DNA from: CAZMHJ01 sp964566075
Lineage (GTDB): Bacteria; Patescibacteriota; Saccharimonadia; Saccharimonadales; CAIOMD01
Assembly: GCA_964566075.1 (NCBI GenBank)
Contig: CAZMHJ010000002.1
Location: 1 to 56,732 of the forward strand
Length of the DNA: 56,732 nucleotides
Direction: 5' to 3'
The position numbers and the translations under genes are program-made. The notes under the pieces are model-generated. The model did not search any database. It was not told the origin of the DNA and saw only the letters and a list, made by a program, of their open reading frames with translations. Position 1 is the first letter of the stretch. The number at the start of each line of letters is the position of its first letter. Shown one piece after another: positions 7,053-16,391 of the stretch.

Positions 7053-8530
7053 GGTAGAATAATCTGACCATTTTGCAGGCCAGTTCTACCGTCGGCTTGT
7101 GGTACAAGCGAGTACACGTATTGATAGTCTCGATCGAAGTAGACAGGGAACTCTTGACGACTATTAACAAGTGTTTGCAGGTTAGTGCCATCAAAGTCAA
7201 AAACACTATTTTTGCCATCTGCAACAACACTAAAGCGATGACCGTCCATCCATTTAGCTTGTTGGGTAGCTGCTATCGTAAGTGTACTTTGATAGCGGTA
7301 AACTCGTGTTAGCTCTGCGTCATATACCACAAACTGCTTTCCGGATTGTAAGCCCATAAAGCGAGTATTGTCAGAAAATGAGGCAAACTGAGGGTTATTA
7401 ATAAGCAGTGCCAGTCGAGGCGAAATCGCAGTCGTGTTGCCCGGTTTGGCTTTACTCAGTGGATCTTTATATAGAAGTGCTTTTTTATCACTCGAAGAAG
7501 CGGTTATGTAGTACCAGCTGTTTTCATACTTGGCCATATCAAGCAAATAGTGACCATTCGCGTCGCGTGGTAGTGTTTGTAACCTATACGTGTCAGTAGC
7601 ACCATTTAGTACAAATACGTTCGCCTGATCAGCAGTTGCGCCATTGTACGTTGTATACAGAATAAGATCATCAGCAAATGACTTAAAACTAACGACACCC
7701 GTTACCGTCGCGACCGTTTGCAACCCATTTTTAACGTCGGCCGAACGAAGTTCTCCGGTACTCTGGTTAAATGCATAATATCGGTCATAGTTCTTATTAC
7801 GTAGTGTTAGGGTATAGCCGTCTGGCAACGATAATTTTTTCGTAACATTAAAGGTCTGCGCCACATCTTCGCGGTCATACATAATGTAGGCTGACTTACC
7901 ATTCGCCAAGGTCTGCTTGAGGAGTAAGTGGCGATTATCATCAGACCATTCTACTGGGCTAAAAGTACCAAAGCCCGTGCCATCAGTGATTAGTTGCGCA
8001 GCAGGCAATGTAACCGACTTTGGGTCAGCCGTTGGTTTCAGCAAATCAAGTGTCATTATCGTTGGCGTATCGGCTTTTGATTGTAGCAGGAGCCATCTTC
8101 GGTCAAGACTTTGGCTCGCCCACGCGGGCGGAATAGCAAAAGCTTGCGTGATACCAAGAGGGATATTAACAGGGAAGAGTCGCGGGTACAGTAAGTACAG
8201 TACCGAGCCACCATCAACGTTAATAGTCTTAGACCAATCGCGATATTTATCTTTTTTGAGTGAGACCTGATGGACACCCTCACTTAATGTTAAACGAGCA
8301 TCTGTTTTATCTTTTTGCTGACCATCGATATAGATATCAGCGGTACCAGGCTTAGCCGAAAAAAAGACTAGACCACTCTGTGAGACACCTTTTTGCGGGT
8401 CATAACCATACCCTTGCGCAAGATACACGAGCACAAGAGTAGCGAGCCCGATAAGCACCGCTATAAGAGCATAGCCAGTAAACAATCGTATGGTTCGCGC
8501 TTTTTTTTCTTTTGGACTTAAAAATTCCAT
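7049..8530 (-). CDS. PEGA-domain membrane-anchored envelope protein
   Basis: The product is 493 residues. One N-terminal membrane span (about 17-38) precedes a PEGA-type beta domain (about 50-110: FFSAKPGTADIYIDG, then EGVHQVSLKKDKYRDW). The remaining 380 residues alternate beta strands and turns with repeated D-x-R/S-W-like blades (SLDRRWLLLQSK, WSDDNRHLLLKQ), suggesting a beta-propeller outside the cell. PEGA proteins are common surface proteins in CPR bacteria; their ligands are mostly unknown. It converges on the sortase gene with a 4-nt overlap. A CACAAT hexamer lies 13 nt before the ATG. Confidence 0.75.
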   Translation of the reverse strand: MEFLSPKEKKARTIRLFTGYALIAVLIGLATLVLVYLAQGYGYDPQKGVSQSGLVFFSAKPGTADIYIDGQQKDKTDARLTLSEGVHQVSLKKDKYRDWSKTINVDGGSVLYLLYPRLFPVNIPLGITQAFAIPPAWASQSLDRRWLLLQSKADTPTIMTLDLLKPTADPKSVTLPAAQLITDGTGFGTFSPVEWSDDNRHLLLKQTLANGKSAYIMYDREDVAQTFNVTKKLSLPDGYTLTLRNKNYDRYYAFNQSTGELRSADVKNGLQTVATVTGVVSFKSFADDLILYTTYNGATADQANVFVLNGATDTYRLQTLPRDANGHYLLDMAKYENSWYYITASSSDKKALLYKDPLSKAKPGNTTAISPRLALLINNPQFASFSDNTRFMGLQSGKQFVVYDAELTRVYRYQSTLTIAATQQAKWMDGHRFSVVADGKNSVFDFDGTNLQTLVNSRQEFPVYFDRDYQYVYSLVPQADGRTGLQNGQIILP

Positions 8531-8602
8531 ATTCGCATCTTTTATTGTGCCACGGCTCCTTCGTAAATACCACCTTATTTTAGATTAAAATCACTTGCAA
8601 TG

Positions 8603-8630
8603 TTGACGCCAAAAAGCGTACTATTATAGA
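8603..8630 (+). promoter_or_regulatory. Promoter for the gene at 8669
   Basis: TTGACG at 8603-8608 and TATAGA at 8625-8630 with a 16-nt spacer, in the divergent intergenic region. Confidence 0.55.
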
Positions 8631-8668
8631 TAAGCAATAAAAGAAAGCAGCAAATAAACGGTGGCCGA

Positions 8669-9835
8669 GTGAAAACTATCATTGAAGTAAACGGTAGAAA
8701 ATACGATGCCCGCACGGGGCAAATTCTATCAAATGATGTAACATCACAATCCGTCGCTCAACAAAGCGCGCGCACTGCTCCTGTACTTGACGGTGTTAAT
8801 CGCCGAAGGCCAGCTCAGCCGAACGCTGCCACACCTAAACAGGTAGCTCCTAATCCAGTTACACCCGTAGCAAAACCATCAGCACATCCAAACGCTGCTC
8901 GGGCACTTGATATTAAGCCAACCAAGCATAAAGTTCAAAAAGCAAAAACACTTTTGCGTACCGCAGTTAAAAAACCTCAGAAAGCTGCACCAGTTATTCA
9001 TGGCACTTCATCGGCCGTCGAGAGTAAGGTTGAGCGAAGCGCTACCGGCAGGGGATTATTACTCCGTCGTACACCTGATAGCCGCATTGCCCGTGCTCGA
9101 CAAACAGCAAAGAGCGCAGCCATCCAAAAATTCGGCGCAGCCAAATCAGTTGTTAGTGCACCTAAGGTATCGGGCGACCTAAAGGTTACTCAACCACCCA
9201 AAGAGCAAACGGTAGCTAGTGCTCCTGTAGCCGCACCAGTTCTCACTAAACCCGCCCTTGGCAAGCATGCAAAAAAGCAAGTATTTAATCACCCAATTGC
9301 AAATGCTAATCACCACACCGCACCTAAGGTAGTAAAAAAAGAGCGAGTCCTCACAAAGATTGCCCGCAAGCTTCGTGTAAAACCTCAAACGGTTAGCCTA
9401 GCCGCCGGTACACTGGCAGTAGTGCTACTAGCAGGCTTTTTTGCCTACCAGAATGTCCCAGCAATTGCGATGCGTGTTGCCGCTAATCAGGCTGGTTTTA
9501 GTGGCCATTTACCGACAAATCCGCCAGCCGGGTTTGCTTTTAAGGGCCCTATTCAATACAGCAAGGGTACGATTGCCGTTAAATATAACTCTAATAGCGA
9601 TCAGCGTACCTTTACCATTACGCAAAAGCCAACCGACTGGACGAGTGACTCTCTGCTAGCTAACTATGTTTTAAACTCAAAAGAACGATATCAGACATAT
9701 CATGATCGTGGGCTCACCGTATTCGTTTACAATAACGGCAACGCTACCTGGGTAGATAACGGTGTTTGGTACAACCTCACTGGCCAAGGCTCACTTTCAT
9801 CAGACCAGATTCTTGCCATCGCTGGCAGCATGTAG
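8669..9835 (+). CDS. Membrane-anchored protein with Ala/Pro/Lys-rich N-terminus
   Basis: The product is 388 residues with a GTG start. It opens with IIEVNGRKYDARTG, continues as about 200 residues of basic, Ala/Pro-rich low-complexity sequence (probably cytosolic and unstructured), has one membrane span at about 241-261, and ends in an outside domain of about 125 residues. The last residues (GSLSSDQILAIAGSM) resemble the end of DUF4367/MucB-like outer domains, which sense or bind envelope ligands. Function is not known. The basic N-terminal tail could bind nucleic acid or the inner membrane face (inference). Confidence 0.6.
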   Translation: MKTIIEVNGRKYDARTGQILSNDVTSQSVAQQSARTAPVLDGVNRRRPAQPNAATPKQVAPNPVTPVAKPSAHPNAARALDIKPTKHKVQKAKTLLRTAVKKPQKAAPVIHGTSSAVESKVERSATGRGLLLRRTPDSRIARARQTAKSAAIQKFGAAKSVVSAPKVSGDLKVTQPPKEQTVASAPVAAPVLTKPALGKHAKKQVFNHPIANANHHTAPKVVKKERVLTKIARKLRVKPQTVSLAAGTLAVVLLAGFFAYQNVPAIAMRVAANQAGFSGHLPTNPPAGFAFKGPIQYSKGTIAVKYNSNSDQRTFTITQKPTDWTSDSLLANYVLNSKERYQTYHDRGLTVFVYNNGNATWVDNGVWYNLTGQGSLSSDQILAIAGSM

Positions 9836-9841
9836 ACTGGC

Positions 9842-9870
9842 TTGCTGCTACCTCTGTTATATGCGATACT
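9842..9870 (+). promoter_or_regulatory. Promoter for gltX (leaderless)
   Basis: TTGCTG (9842-9847) and GATACT (9865-9870) with a 17-nt spacer; the gltX ATG at 9879 follows the -10 by eight bases, without a Shine-Dalgarno site. Confidence 0.6.
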
Positions 9871-9878
9871 AGTAACTA

Positions 9879-11318
9879 ATGAAATCTGTTAGAACCCGTT
9901 TTGCGCCAAGCCCAACTGGTGCACTCCATTTAGGCGCTGTACGCACCGCTTTGTTTGCCTGGTTATTTGCACGTCACTCGGATGGTCAATTTATCTTACG
10001 TATAGAGGATACTGATCAAACCCGAGAAGTTGCGGGCGCAACCGAAGTTATTAAAGAAACATTGAGCTGGCTTGGCCTTGATTGGGATGAAGGTCCCGAT
10101 AAAGGCGGAGCATTTGGTCCATATGTACAAAGCGAACGGCTCGAGCTGTATCGCAAATACACTGATGTACTACTCGAAACAGGTAAAGCCTATCGTTGCT
10201 GGTGTTCGCCCGAACGGCTCGATAGACTTCGCAAAGAAGCACAGGCCAAAAAAGTTGCTTTTAAGTACGACCGACACTGTCTAGCAAACCCCGGCGACAC
10301 GAACGACCCACACGTTGTTCGCATCTTGATTCCAGAAGGAGATGATGTTGTCTGGACTGATTTAGTAAAAGGCGAAGTGCATGTTGCCCGCAAGGATATC
10401 GACGATTTTGTTGGCCTCAAAAGTGACGGCTTTCCGACCTATCACTTAGCAAGCGTGATTGATGACCATTTGATGGAAATTAGCCACGTTATTCGTTCTG
10501 ACGAATGGCTAGCTTCAACGCCAAAGCACTTATTATTGTATGAAGCATTTGATTGGGAAGTGCCATTTTTTGCACATGTACCTAATGTGCTCGGTGAAGA
10601 TGGGCGCGCAAAATTATCAAAACGGCGCGGCGCCAAAGCAGTACTTGAATATCGAGACGCTGGTTACTTGCAAAGTGCGCTTATTAATATGATGGCAACA
10701 CTTGGATGGAACGACGGCACTGAGCAAGAAATCTTTAGCGTAGACGAGCTTATTGAAAAGTTTAGCCTGGAACGAGTCCAAAAATCACCGGCAGCGCTTG
10801 ATGAACGCCGCTTACTGTGGCTCAACGGAGCACATATTCGCGAACTCACCATTGATGAGCTCTTTGAGCGCAGCCTGCCATTCTTACCAGCTGCTGCCAA
10901 CAACTACAGCGTCGAGTACCAAAAACAGGTAATTGGGCTTATTCAAGAACGTCTGAAGTTTTTAGCCGAAATTCCCGAGCTCACTAGCTTTTTCTTTACA
11001 GAGCCGGCACCAGATATGGCACTTATTAATAACAATAAGCAACTAAAAAAGCTTGAAAAAACCGAACTCATTTCACTCCTGGAGCAATCGCTTACTGGTC
11101 TCGAAAATAGTGATTTTAGCGTAGGCGACCTTACAAATAAGCTCAACGAGCTCTTAGAACAAACTGGTCAAAAACCAGGTATTTTATTTAGTCTTATACG
11201 GGTTGCAACAACATGGGCACCAGCCAGCCCAGGTCTTGCCGATAGTCTTGCCGTTCTCGGTAAAGACACTAGTCTTGAGCGCATCCAAAAAAGTCTGAAC
11301 GTAATTGCTAACAGCTAG
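9879..11318 (+). CDS. gltX: Glutamyl-tRNA synthetase
   Basis: The product is 479 residues, a full-length class I synthetase that charges tRNA-Glu with glutamate. The HIGH-type motif is HLGA in PSPTGALHLGA at 10-20, and the KMSKS-type motif is KLSKR at 245-249. A possible zinc site is formed by Cys107, Cys109, His133 and Cys134. The C-terminal all-helical anticodon-binding part is complete. A tRNA-Glu gene is present in the same window at 38.3 kb. Whether the enzyme is discriminating or also charges tRNA-Gln, as in bacteria using GatCAB, cannot be decided here. Confidence 0.97.
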   Translation: MKSVRTRFAPSPTGALHLGAVRTALFAWLFARHSDGQFILRIEDTDQTREVAGATEVIKETLSWLGLDWDEGPDKGGAFGPYVQSERLELYRKYTDVLLETGKAYRCWCSPERLDRLRKEAQAKKVAFKYDRHCLANPGDTNDPHVVRILIPEGDDVVWTDLVKGEVHVARKDIDDFVGLKSDGFPTYHLASVIDDHLMEISHVIRSDEWLASTPKHLLLYEAFDWEVPFFAHVPNVLGEDGRAKLSKRRGAKAVLEYRDAGYLQSALINMMATLGWNDGTEQEIFSVDELIEKFSLERVQKSPAALDERRLLWLNGAHIRELTIDELFERSLPFLPAAANNYSVEYQKQVIGLIQERLKFLAEIPELTSFFFTEPAPDMALINNNKQLKKLEKTELISLLEQSLTGLENSDFSVGDLTNKLNELLEQTGQKPGILFSLIRVATTWAPASPGLADSLAVLGKDTSLERIQKSLNVIANS

Positions 11319-11384
11319 CCAAAACCACTGAAAACAGTGTACAATAGCAAGCATTAGCGCTTTAAACGTGTAAAGAGAAAATCA

Positions 11385-12632
11385 ATGGATTTTAAAACAC
11401 CACCAAAACGTACATTTGGCCAAGATGTACAACGTACAGCAACGGGTCCACAGCCTACACCTAACTCAGTAACTCCTACAGCACCAGAACCAGTCTTTCC
11501 AGGCCTCGAACCAGAGCCCGAAACACCAGACACCTCCAAACCAGATGCCCCGCACGAAGATTTACGTATAACTCCAGCACCAGAAAAACGTTCAAAAAAA
11601 CGATTATTGATAATTATCGTACTCATTCTAGCGCTGCTACTCGCCGCTGCGGCTACCTATTGGTTTGTCTTTAAGCCAAAAAAACAGGTTGAGCAAACTA
11701 CACCTGTTGCGGCCCAAACCGTAACCAAGAAGACCGAAACCGTTAAACCAACATCACCACTCACTGGCGTAGCCCTGACCGATGCATCACTTGCCTCAAG
11801 GCCAGTTACTGGAGTGATGATAGAAAACAGCCCAGATGCCCGCCCGCAAAGCGGCCTGACTGAAGCAGGGGTAGTATACGAAGCAATTGCCGAAGGTGGT
11901 ATTACCCGATTTTTAGCAGTCTTCCAAGATACAAAGCCCAACTATATCGGACCGATTCGTAGCGCACGCCCATATTATCTAGACTTTATCGCACCATATG
12001 ATGCTGGATACGGCCACGTTGGTGGTAGCCCAGAGGCACTCAGCGACATCAAAACGCTTGGTATCAAAGATTTAGACCAGTTCTATAATGGCAACGCATA
12101 TGTACGCGTCAGCGAGCGATACGCACCCCACAATGTATACACTGGTTTTGACAAGCTCGATAAGCTTAATAGCTCAAAAGGTTATACTTCTAGTAAATTT
12201 ACTGCTTTCAAGCGAAAAATCGATGTGCCGCAAACACCAACAGCCAGTAGTATTGATTTTTCAATTTCATCACCACTGTATAGCCCACACTTTGTGTACG
12301 ACGCGGCCACAAACAGCTATAAACGATTCCAGAATGGTGAGGCACATGTAGATGCTAAAACCAAACAACAGATTGCTCCTAAGGTTGTTATCGCTCTCGT
12401 GGTTGATAAAAGTTACGACCCTGATGGTTATCATACTGATTATAAAACCGTTGGTAGTGGCAAGATGTACGTTTTCCAAGATGGTGTTGTCAGCGAAGGT
12501 ACATGGTCTAAATCTGATCGCAAAAGCCAGTTTGAATTCACCGATAAAAATGGCTTACCTATGAAGCTAAATGCTGGTCAGACCTGGATTTCTCTCGTAG
12601 CAAACCAAAGTGACGTGACCTACAAACCGTAA
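11385..12632 (+). CDS. DUF3048 family membrane-anchored protein (YerB-like)
   Basis: The product is 415 residues with a Pro-rich cytosolic N-terminus (1-70), a membrane span at about 74-96 and a DUF3048 outer domain from about 135 to the end. Conserved family segments are clear: GVMIENSPDARPQSGL, YEAIAEGGITRFLA, GPIRSARPYYL and YAPHNVYT. The biochemical role of DUF3048 (Bacillus YerB) is not established. A TACAAT sequence lies about 40 nt upstream. The following histidine kinase starts 3 nt after its stop, so this protein may be part of the envelope signal read by that kinase (inference). Confidence 0.85.
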   Translation: MDFKTPPKRTFGQDVQRTATGPQPTPNSVTPTAPEPVFPGLEPEPETPDTSKPDAPHEDLRITPAPEKRSKKRLLIIIVLILALLLAAAATYWFVFKPKKQVEQTTPVAAQTVTKKTETVKPTSPLTGVALTDASLASRPVTGVMIENSPDARPQSGLTEAGVVYEAIAEGGITRFLAVFQDTKPNYIGPIRSARPYYLDFIAPYDAGYGHVGGSPEALSDIKTLGIKDLDQFYNGNAYVRVSERYAPHNVYTGFDKLDKLNSSKGYTSSKFTAFKRKIDVPQTPTASSIDFSISSPLYSPHFVYDAATNSYKRFQNGEAHVDAKTKQQIAPKVVIALVVDKSYDPDGYHTDYKTVGSGKMYVFQDGVVSEGTWSKSDRKSQFEFTDKNGLPMKLNAGQTWISLVANQSDVTYKP

Positions 12633-12635
12633 ACT

Positions 12636-14159
12636 ATGCTGCCATTTCTAGAACCACTTCGACAAAGTATTTGGCTCAAAGTAACTGCGCTTGCTTTATC
12701 GTGTGGGCTGCTTAGTGTAGCCGCCTGGGTGGCGGGGCGAAATTATCTCCCAATTGACCCGGCATTTATCGCACTTGCCGTTGGTGGACTCGTGCTTGCT
12801 CCTTCTGTTTTAATCGGAAAGATTGTTGCTACGAGTGCGGTTACTGCAACCGACTTTTTAGCCCGTGCAATATTACTAGTGACACATCAAGAGAATCAGG
12901 TTGATGCACCGAACGACGCTAAACTAAAATCATCAAAAGAATTTTTAATTACACTCGCCGAAAGTATTTATAACCTGACCAGCGCTAGCGCATCAGCCGA
13001 CACGAGCGACGATTTACCATTTTATCGTTCACTTGCCACAACCCTACCACTACCAATTATCGTGCTCGATAAAGCGCAAAATGTACACTTTGCGAATGAA
13101 CTTGCACTGCAGTACATTGGTCAAACCAGCGAAACAACACTTGGTAAGCCTATTTTTGATGTCATGAACTTATCATTTGTCAGTGATATGACGCTTGAAT
13201 CATGGATAAAAGACAACTCCAGTTCAGCCGTTATTAATAGTGAGGTATGGGAGCGCGTTCGCTTAACCTTAGCCGACGAATCTCGTAAACAATTTGATTT
13301 AGTAGCCCATTATAGTAACAATGACCCTAATGGTATAGAAACCATTTTGGTACTATTTGATCGCACTCGCCAATACGAACGTGATGACCACGATTTAACC
13401 TTTGTGTCACTTGCGGTCCATGAATTACGCACACCACTTACTATCATGCGTGGCTACATAGAAGTCTTCGAAGATGAACTCAGCGACCACTTAAACCCCG
13501 AGCAGACTGCCTTTATGCATAACATGGGCGCAAGCGCTCAGCAACTGACATCGTTTGTTTCAAACATCCTAAACGTGACTCGTGTTGAAGAAAACGCCTT
13601 AATGCTACATCTAAAAGAAGAAACCTGGAAAGATATCCTTTTGGGTGCCTGTAAAGATATGGAACTACGTGCCCATGTACACAATAAACAGCTCGTCTAT
13701 GAAATTGATGAAAATTTGCCGACTGTTGCCGTTGACAAGGTAAGTATCTACGAAGTTATCGCGAACCTGATTGATAATGCCATTAAATACACCCACACTG
13801 ATGAAAAAATTGTCATTAAAAGCTATGAAAAAGATGACATGATAGAGACAACTATTACTGATAAAGGTGTTGGTATATCCCCAAGTCTGATTGGTCACAT
13901 ATTTGAAAAGTTTTACCGAGCCCACCAAAGTAAGAATAGTGTCGGTGGCACCGGTCTAGGGTTATACTTAAGTCATGCCATTGTAACCGCACATGGTGGT
14001 ACAATTTGGGTACAGAGCAAAGAGGGTGAGGGTAGTACCTTTGGCTTTACGCTTCCAAAGTACGCATCAGTTGCTGATCAAATATCGTCTGATGATAATG
14101 GTGAAATAACACGCGGCGCACATGGTTGGATTAAAAACCATTCGCTCTATAGGGGGTAA
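12636..14159 (+). CDS. Membrane sensor histidine kinase with PAS domain
   Basis: The product is 507 residues. Two membrane spans (about 13-33 and 43-63) are joined by a very short outer loop. A PAS-like domain follows at about 130-245, then HisKA with phospho-acceptor His262 in VHELRTPLT, and the ATPase domain with N box (Asn377, Asn381), DKGVGI and GGTGLGLYLSH. With almost no extracellular part, it probably senses membrane state or a cytosolic signal through PAS. The gene for its likely partner regulator starts 2 nt downstream. Confidence 0.93.
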   Translation: MLPFLEPLRQSIWLKVTALALSCGLLSVAAWVAGRNYLPIDPAFIALAVGGLVLAPSVLIGKIVATSAVTATDFLARAILLVTHQENQVDAPNDAKLKSSKEFLITLAESIYNLTSASASADTSDDLPFYRSLATTLPLPIIVLDKAQNVHFANELALQYIGQTSETTLGKPIFDVMNLSFVSDMTLESWIKDNSSSAVINSEVWERVRLTLADESRKQFDLVAHYSNNDPNGIETILVLFDRTRQYERDDHDLTFVSLAVHELRTPLTIMRGYIEVFEDELSDHLNPEQTAFMHNMGASAQQLTSFVSNILNVTRVEENALMLHLKEETWKDILLGACKDMELRAHVHNKQLVYEIDENLPTVAVDKVSIYEVIANLIDNAIKYTHTDEKIVIKSYEKDDMIETTITDKGVGISPSLIGHIFEKFYRAHQSKNSVGGTGLGLYLSHAIVTAHGGTIWVQSKEGEGSTFGFTLPKYASVADQISSDDNGEITRGAHGWIKNHSLYRG

Positions 14160-14161
14160 GT

Positions 14162-14575
14162 ATGGACGCACAACCAAGTAACGGATTATCAATTCTGTGC
14201 ATCGAAGATGAGCACTTTATTAGTGAGCTCTATGCTCGCGCCCTCCGCCGTGCTGGCTATGAGGTAACCACGATGCTAAGTGGCGAAGATGGCCTTCGCG
14301 CAGCTCAATCAAACACGTTTGATATTATTTTGCTCGACCTCATGATTCCTGGTATTACCGGTTTTGAGGTGCTGCGTCGGTTGCGCGAAACGACACCAGA
14401 CTTAAAAGCTAAAGTCATCATTACAACCAACCTTGATCAAGAAGACGACTCAAAAGCAGAAATCGAAAAAATGGCTGATGGTTACCTGATTAAGGCCGAA
14501 TTTACACCCCGCCAGCTCGTCGAAATCATCAGTGGTATGGCACACGGCACTGACGTCAACACTGATAAGGCCTAG
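14162..14575 (+). CDS. Single-domain (REC-only) response regulator
   Basis: The product is 137 residues, all receiver domain. Acidic pair Glu15-Asp16, phospho-acceptor Asp59 in LLDLMIPG, Thr88/89 and Lys111 (YLIKAEF) are all present, so it should be phosphorylatable. There is no DNA-binding or enzymatic output domain. It probably acts by protein-protein contact or as a phosphate relay. Placed directly behind the kinase gene, it is the likely partner. Gene order continues into DUF475 after 3 nt. Confidence 0.92.
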   Translation: MDAQPSNGLSILCIEDEHFISELYARALRRAGYEVTTMLSGEDGLRAAQSNTFDIILLDLMIPGITGFEVLRRLRETTPDLKAKVIITTNLDQEDDSKAEIEKMADGYLIKAEFTPRQLVEIISGMAHGTDVNTDKA

Positions 14576-14578
14576 CCC

Positions 14579-15595
14579 TTGGCACTCCACCGAGAATCAC
14601 CGCTACGAATTTTTGCGTTTTCAACGATAGGGACGATCCTTATCGTTGGTGCTGTTTTCCTACATTTAGGCACGGCTGCACTCCTTACGACACTTACATT
14701 GCTGGTTATAGAGGTAATGTTCAGTTTTGAGAACGCTATTATTAACGCCAAGGTGTTGACAACACTCAGTCGGTTTTGGCAAACGATGTTCTTGAGTGTC
14801 GGCATCATTATTGCCATTTTTGGTATGCGCGTTATTTTCCCAATTATGATTGTCGCTATTGCAACCGGTTTGCCGTGGCAGCAAGTGATTGATCTAGCAC
14901 TCCATAACCCATCAGAGTATGCCGCTCAAATATCGACTGCCGAACCCATTATATTAGCCTTTGGTGGAGCTTTCTTGCTCATGCTGGCTTTGGCGTTTTT
15001 CACCGATGAAACCAACAAAACAATCTGGTGGCGTACTCCAGAACAGCTAATCAAAAAACTTGATACTCGTTGGACCCCAGTCGTCATCACTTCGGCCATT
15101 ATTGGCTCTGTAGCACTTGTAAGTAGCCATACTCGAGAGATACTTACCGCCGGGGCAGTTGGTATCGTCACCTATATTGCCATCCATGGTCTTACCGAGG
15201 TATTTAGTAAGCTCCAGGGAACCCCTAAAAAAGTAAGCAAAACAATGCATAAAACTGGCATGGCGGCATTTATTACCTTTTTGTACCTTGAGTTGCTTGA
15301 CGCAAGCTTTAGCCTCGATGGGGTAATTGGGGCATTTGCTATCACTGAGCAGGTAGTACTCATTGCAGCCGGTCTCGGTGCTGGTGCACTGTGGGTACGT
15401 TCAATGACGGTCTACATGGTACGACGGGGGACTTTAGGCCGATATCGCTACCTAGAGCACGGGGCGCACTACACGGTGTTCGTATTAGCTATCGTTATGC
15501 TTGTGTCTGAGCTTATCCATTTGCCCGAAGCACTTGCGGGTATTGCTGGTCTTATATTAATTGGGTCGTCTATACTAGCGTCTAAGAAATCATGA
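14579..15595 (+). CDS. DUF475 family integral membrane protein (TerC-related)
   Basis: The product is 338 residues with eight to nine hydrophobic spans. Family-type segments are visible: EVMFSFENAIINAKVL at about 42-57, GMRVIFP, and in the second half ELLDASFSLDGVIGAF. Acidic residues inside the membrane (ENA, SLDGV) resemble TerC, linked to metal ion efflux or export folding, so a divalent metal transporter is plausible but unproven. The apparent start is TTG at 14579, 3 nt after the response regulator stop. The stop TGA overlaps the ATG of a 43-residue membrane protein. Confidence 0.85.
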   Translation: MALHRESPLRIFAFSTIGTILIVGAVFLHLGTAALLTTLTLLVIEVMFSFENAIINAKVLTTLSRFWQTMFLSVGIIIAIFGMRVIFPIMIVAIATGLPWQQVIDLALHNPSEYAAQISTAEPIILAFGGAFLLMLALAFFTDETNKTIWWRTPEQLIKKLDTRWTPVVITSAIIGSVALVSSHTREILTAGAVGIVTYIAIHGLTEVFSKLQGTPKKVSKTMHKTGMAAFITFLYLELLDASFSLDGVIGAFAITEQVVLIAAGLGAGALWVRSMTVYMVRRGTLGRYRYLEHGAHYTVFVLAIVMLVSELIHLPEALAGIAGLILIGSSILASKKS

Positions 15596-15723
15596 CAAAA
15601 TCAGAACCACCCAAACCAGACTACGAAGCACTTAACCAAAAATTATTGGTTGCAATCGTCACACTCACCACGACCTTTATTATGGTCGCATTTGGCCTGT
15701 ACTGGCTCCTTGGTCGCTCGTAA
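15592..15723 (+). CDS. 43-residue membrane protein coupled to DUF475
   Basis: ATG overlaps the DUF475 stop (ATGA). The product has a short polar head (MTKSEPPKPDYEALNQ), one membrane span at about 18-40 (VAIVTLTTTFIMV, then YWLL) and ends GRS. The coupled start and good hydrophobic helix argue that it is real. It may be a small subunit of the DUF475 protein (inference from context only). Confidence 0.6.
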   Translation: MTKSEPPKPDYEALNQKLLVAIVTLTTTFIMVAFGLYWLLGRS

Positions 15724-16020
15724 TTAGCCACAAGGCCCGTTGTATAAAAAGCACTAGCAATTTAGCGCACGGAGCGTACAATACGTGGTAGCTATGGGTG
15801 TACTGGTTTAGGCCTTTTCACATTCAAGCTTTTTACAAAAAGAAGCACTCTTTTTACTACGCGAGCGCACACTCACTGGGTACTGATACCTAAGCGTCAC
15901 TGCAATCGTCTATACAAGCAAGATATCTGGCAAAACGCTGGGTAGGTACGATAAACGGCGTACTACCTTCGGTCAGATAGCTCCAAACCTGTCCGTTACA
16001 GATTAACTCACGTGTTAGTC
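15724..16020 (+). ncRNA. Structured non-coding region, possible small RNA or long leader
   Basis: No credible ORF. A TACAAT hexamer (about 15777-15782) could start a transcript of about 235 nt. Helices that can form are a U-rich hairpin around 15828-15847, TGGGTA-CTGA-TACCTA near 15887-15902, and a bulged 8-bp hairpin with arms GGTAG and CTACC at about 15950-15967. AGCTAT (15790s) can pair with ATAGCT (about 15977-15982). GATTAAC can pair with GTTAGTC (about 16002-16020), followed by a U-rich run, like an intrinsic terminator. It could be an independent RNA or the leader of the gene at 16054. It does not match tmRNA, RNase P or SRP RNA core sequences that I can recall. Confidence 0.4.
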
Positions 16021-16053
16021 TATTTCTCTTTAATCTAACCAGGAGCTTGTACT

Positions 16054-16314
16054 ATGGCAAAAGTAAACCAAATCGATAAAGAAGTCAGTGTAACAGCGGT
16101 CTATTTTGGCAATGGCGCACAGTTTAAAACCTTTCCACGCCAAATTGAGCTAGAAGGTGACACCTACACCTTTAGTGAGGGCTTACAGTTGATTGTCCAA
16201 AAAGGGCAGGAGCTGGTCAAAATCTTTGATATGACAGATGGTAGTGCTCGCTACCGCCTGCGTAATGATGTCGCTGAGCGCAGCTGGCGACTCATGACCA
16301 TAACCCAAAACTAA
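16054..16314 (+). CDS. Small conserved-looking soluble protein, 86 aa
   Basis: The product is 86 residues, beta-rich, with no membrane segment or cysteine. It begins MAKVNQIDKEVSV and has an F-P-R-x-I-E-L-E-G-D segment, similar in feel to small beta-barrel proteins. The start is fixed by an AGGAGC Shine-Dalgarno site eight bases before the ATG. A GC-rich hairpin follows the stop. I do not recognise a family. Confidence 0.65.
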   Translation: MAKVNQIDKEVSVTAVYFGNGAQFKTFPRQIELEGDTYTFSEGLQLIVQKGQELVKIFDMTDGSARYRLRNDVAERSWRLMTITQN

Positions 16315-16343
16315 CGTTCTAATCATTCTCAGGTTTGTATCAG

Positions 16344-16372
16344 ACCCCGGCAATATGCTGGGGTTATTGATT
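16344..16372 (+). terminator. Probable intrinsic terminator
   Basis: ACCCCGGC (16344-16351), loop AATAT, then GCTGGGGT (16357-16364), followed by the weakly U-rich TATTGATTT. It separates the small gene from the ABC transporter operon. Confidence 0.6.
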
Positions 16373-16391
16373 TACTAAAAAGGAGCCTTTA

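Noticed and set aside
15777..16020. Assignment of the 15.8-kb structured region as tmRNA or RNase P RNA
   Set aside because: The conserved RNase P core and the tRNA-like ends of tmRNA are not present.
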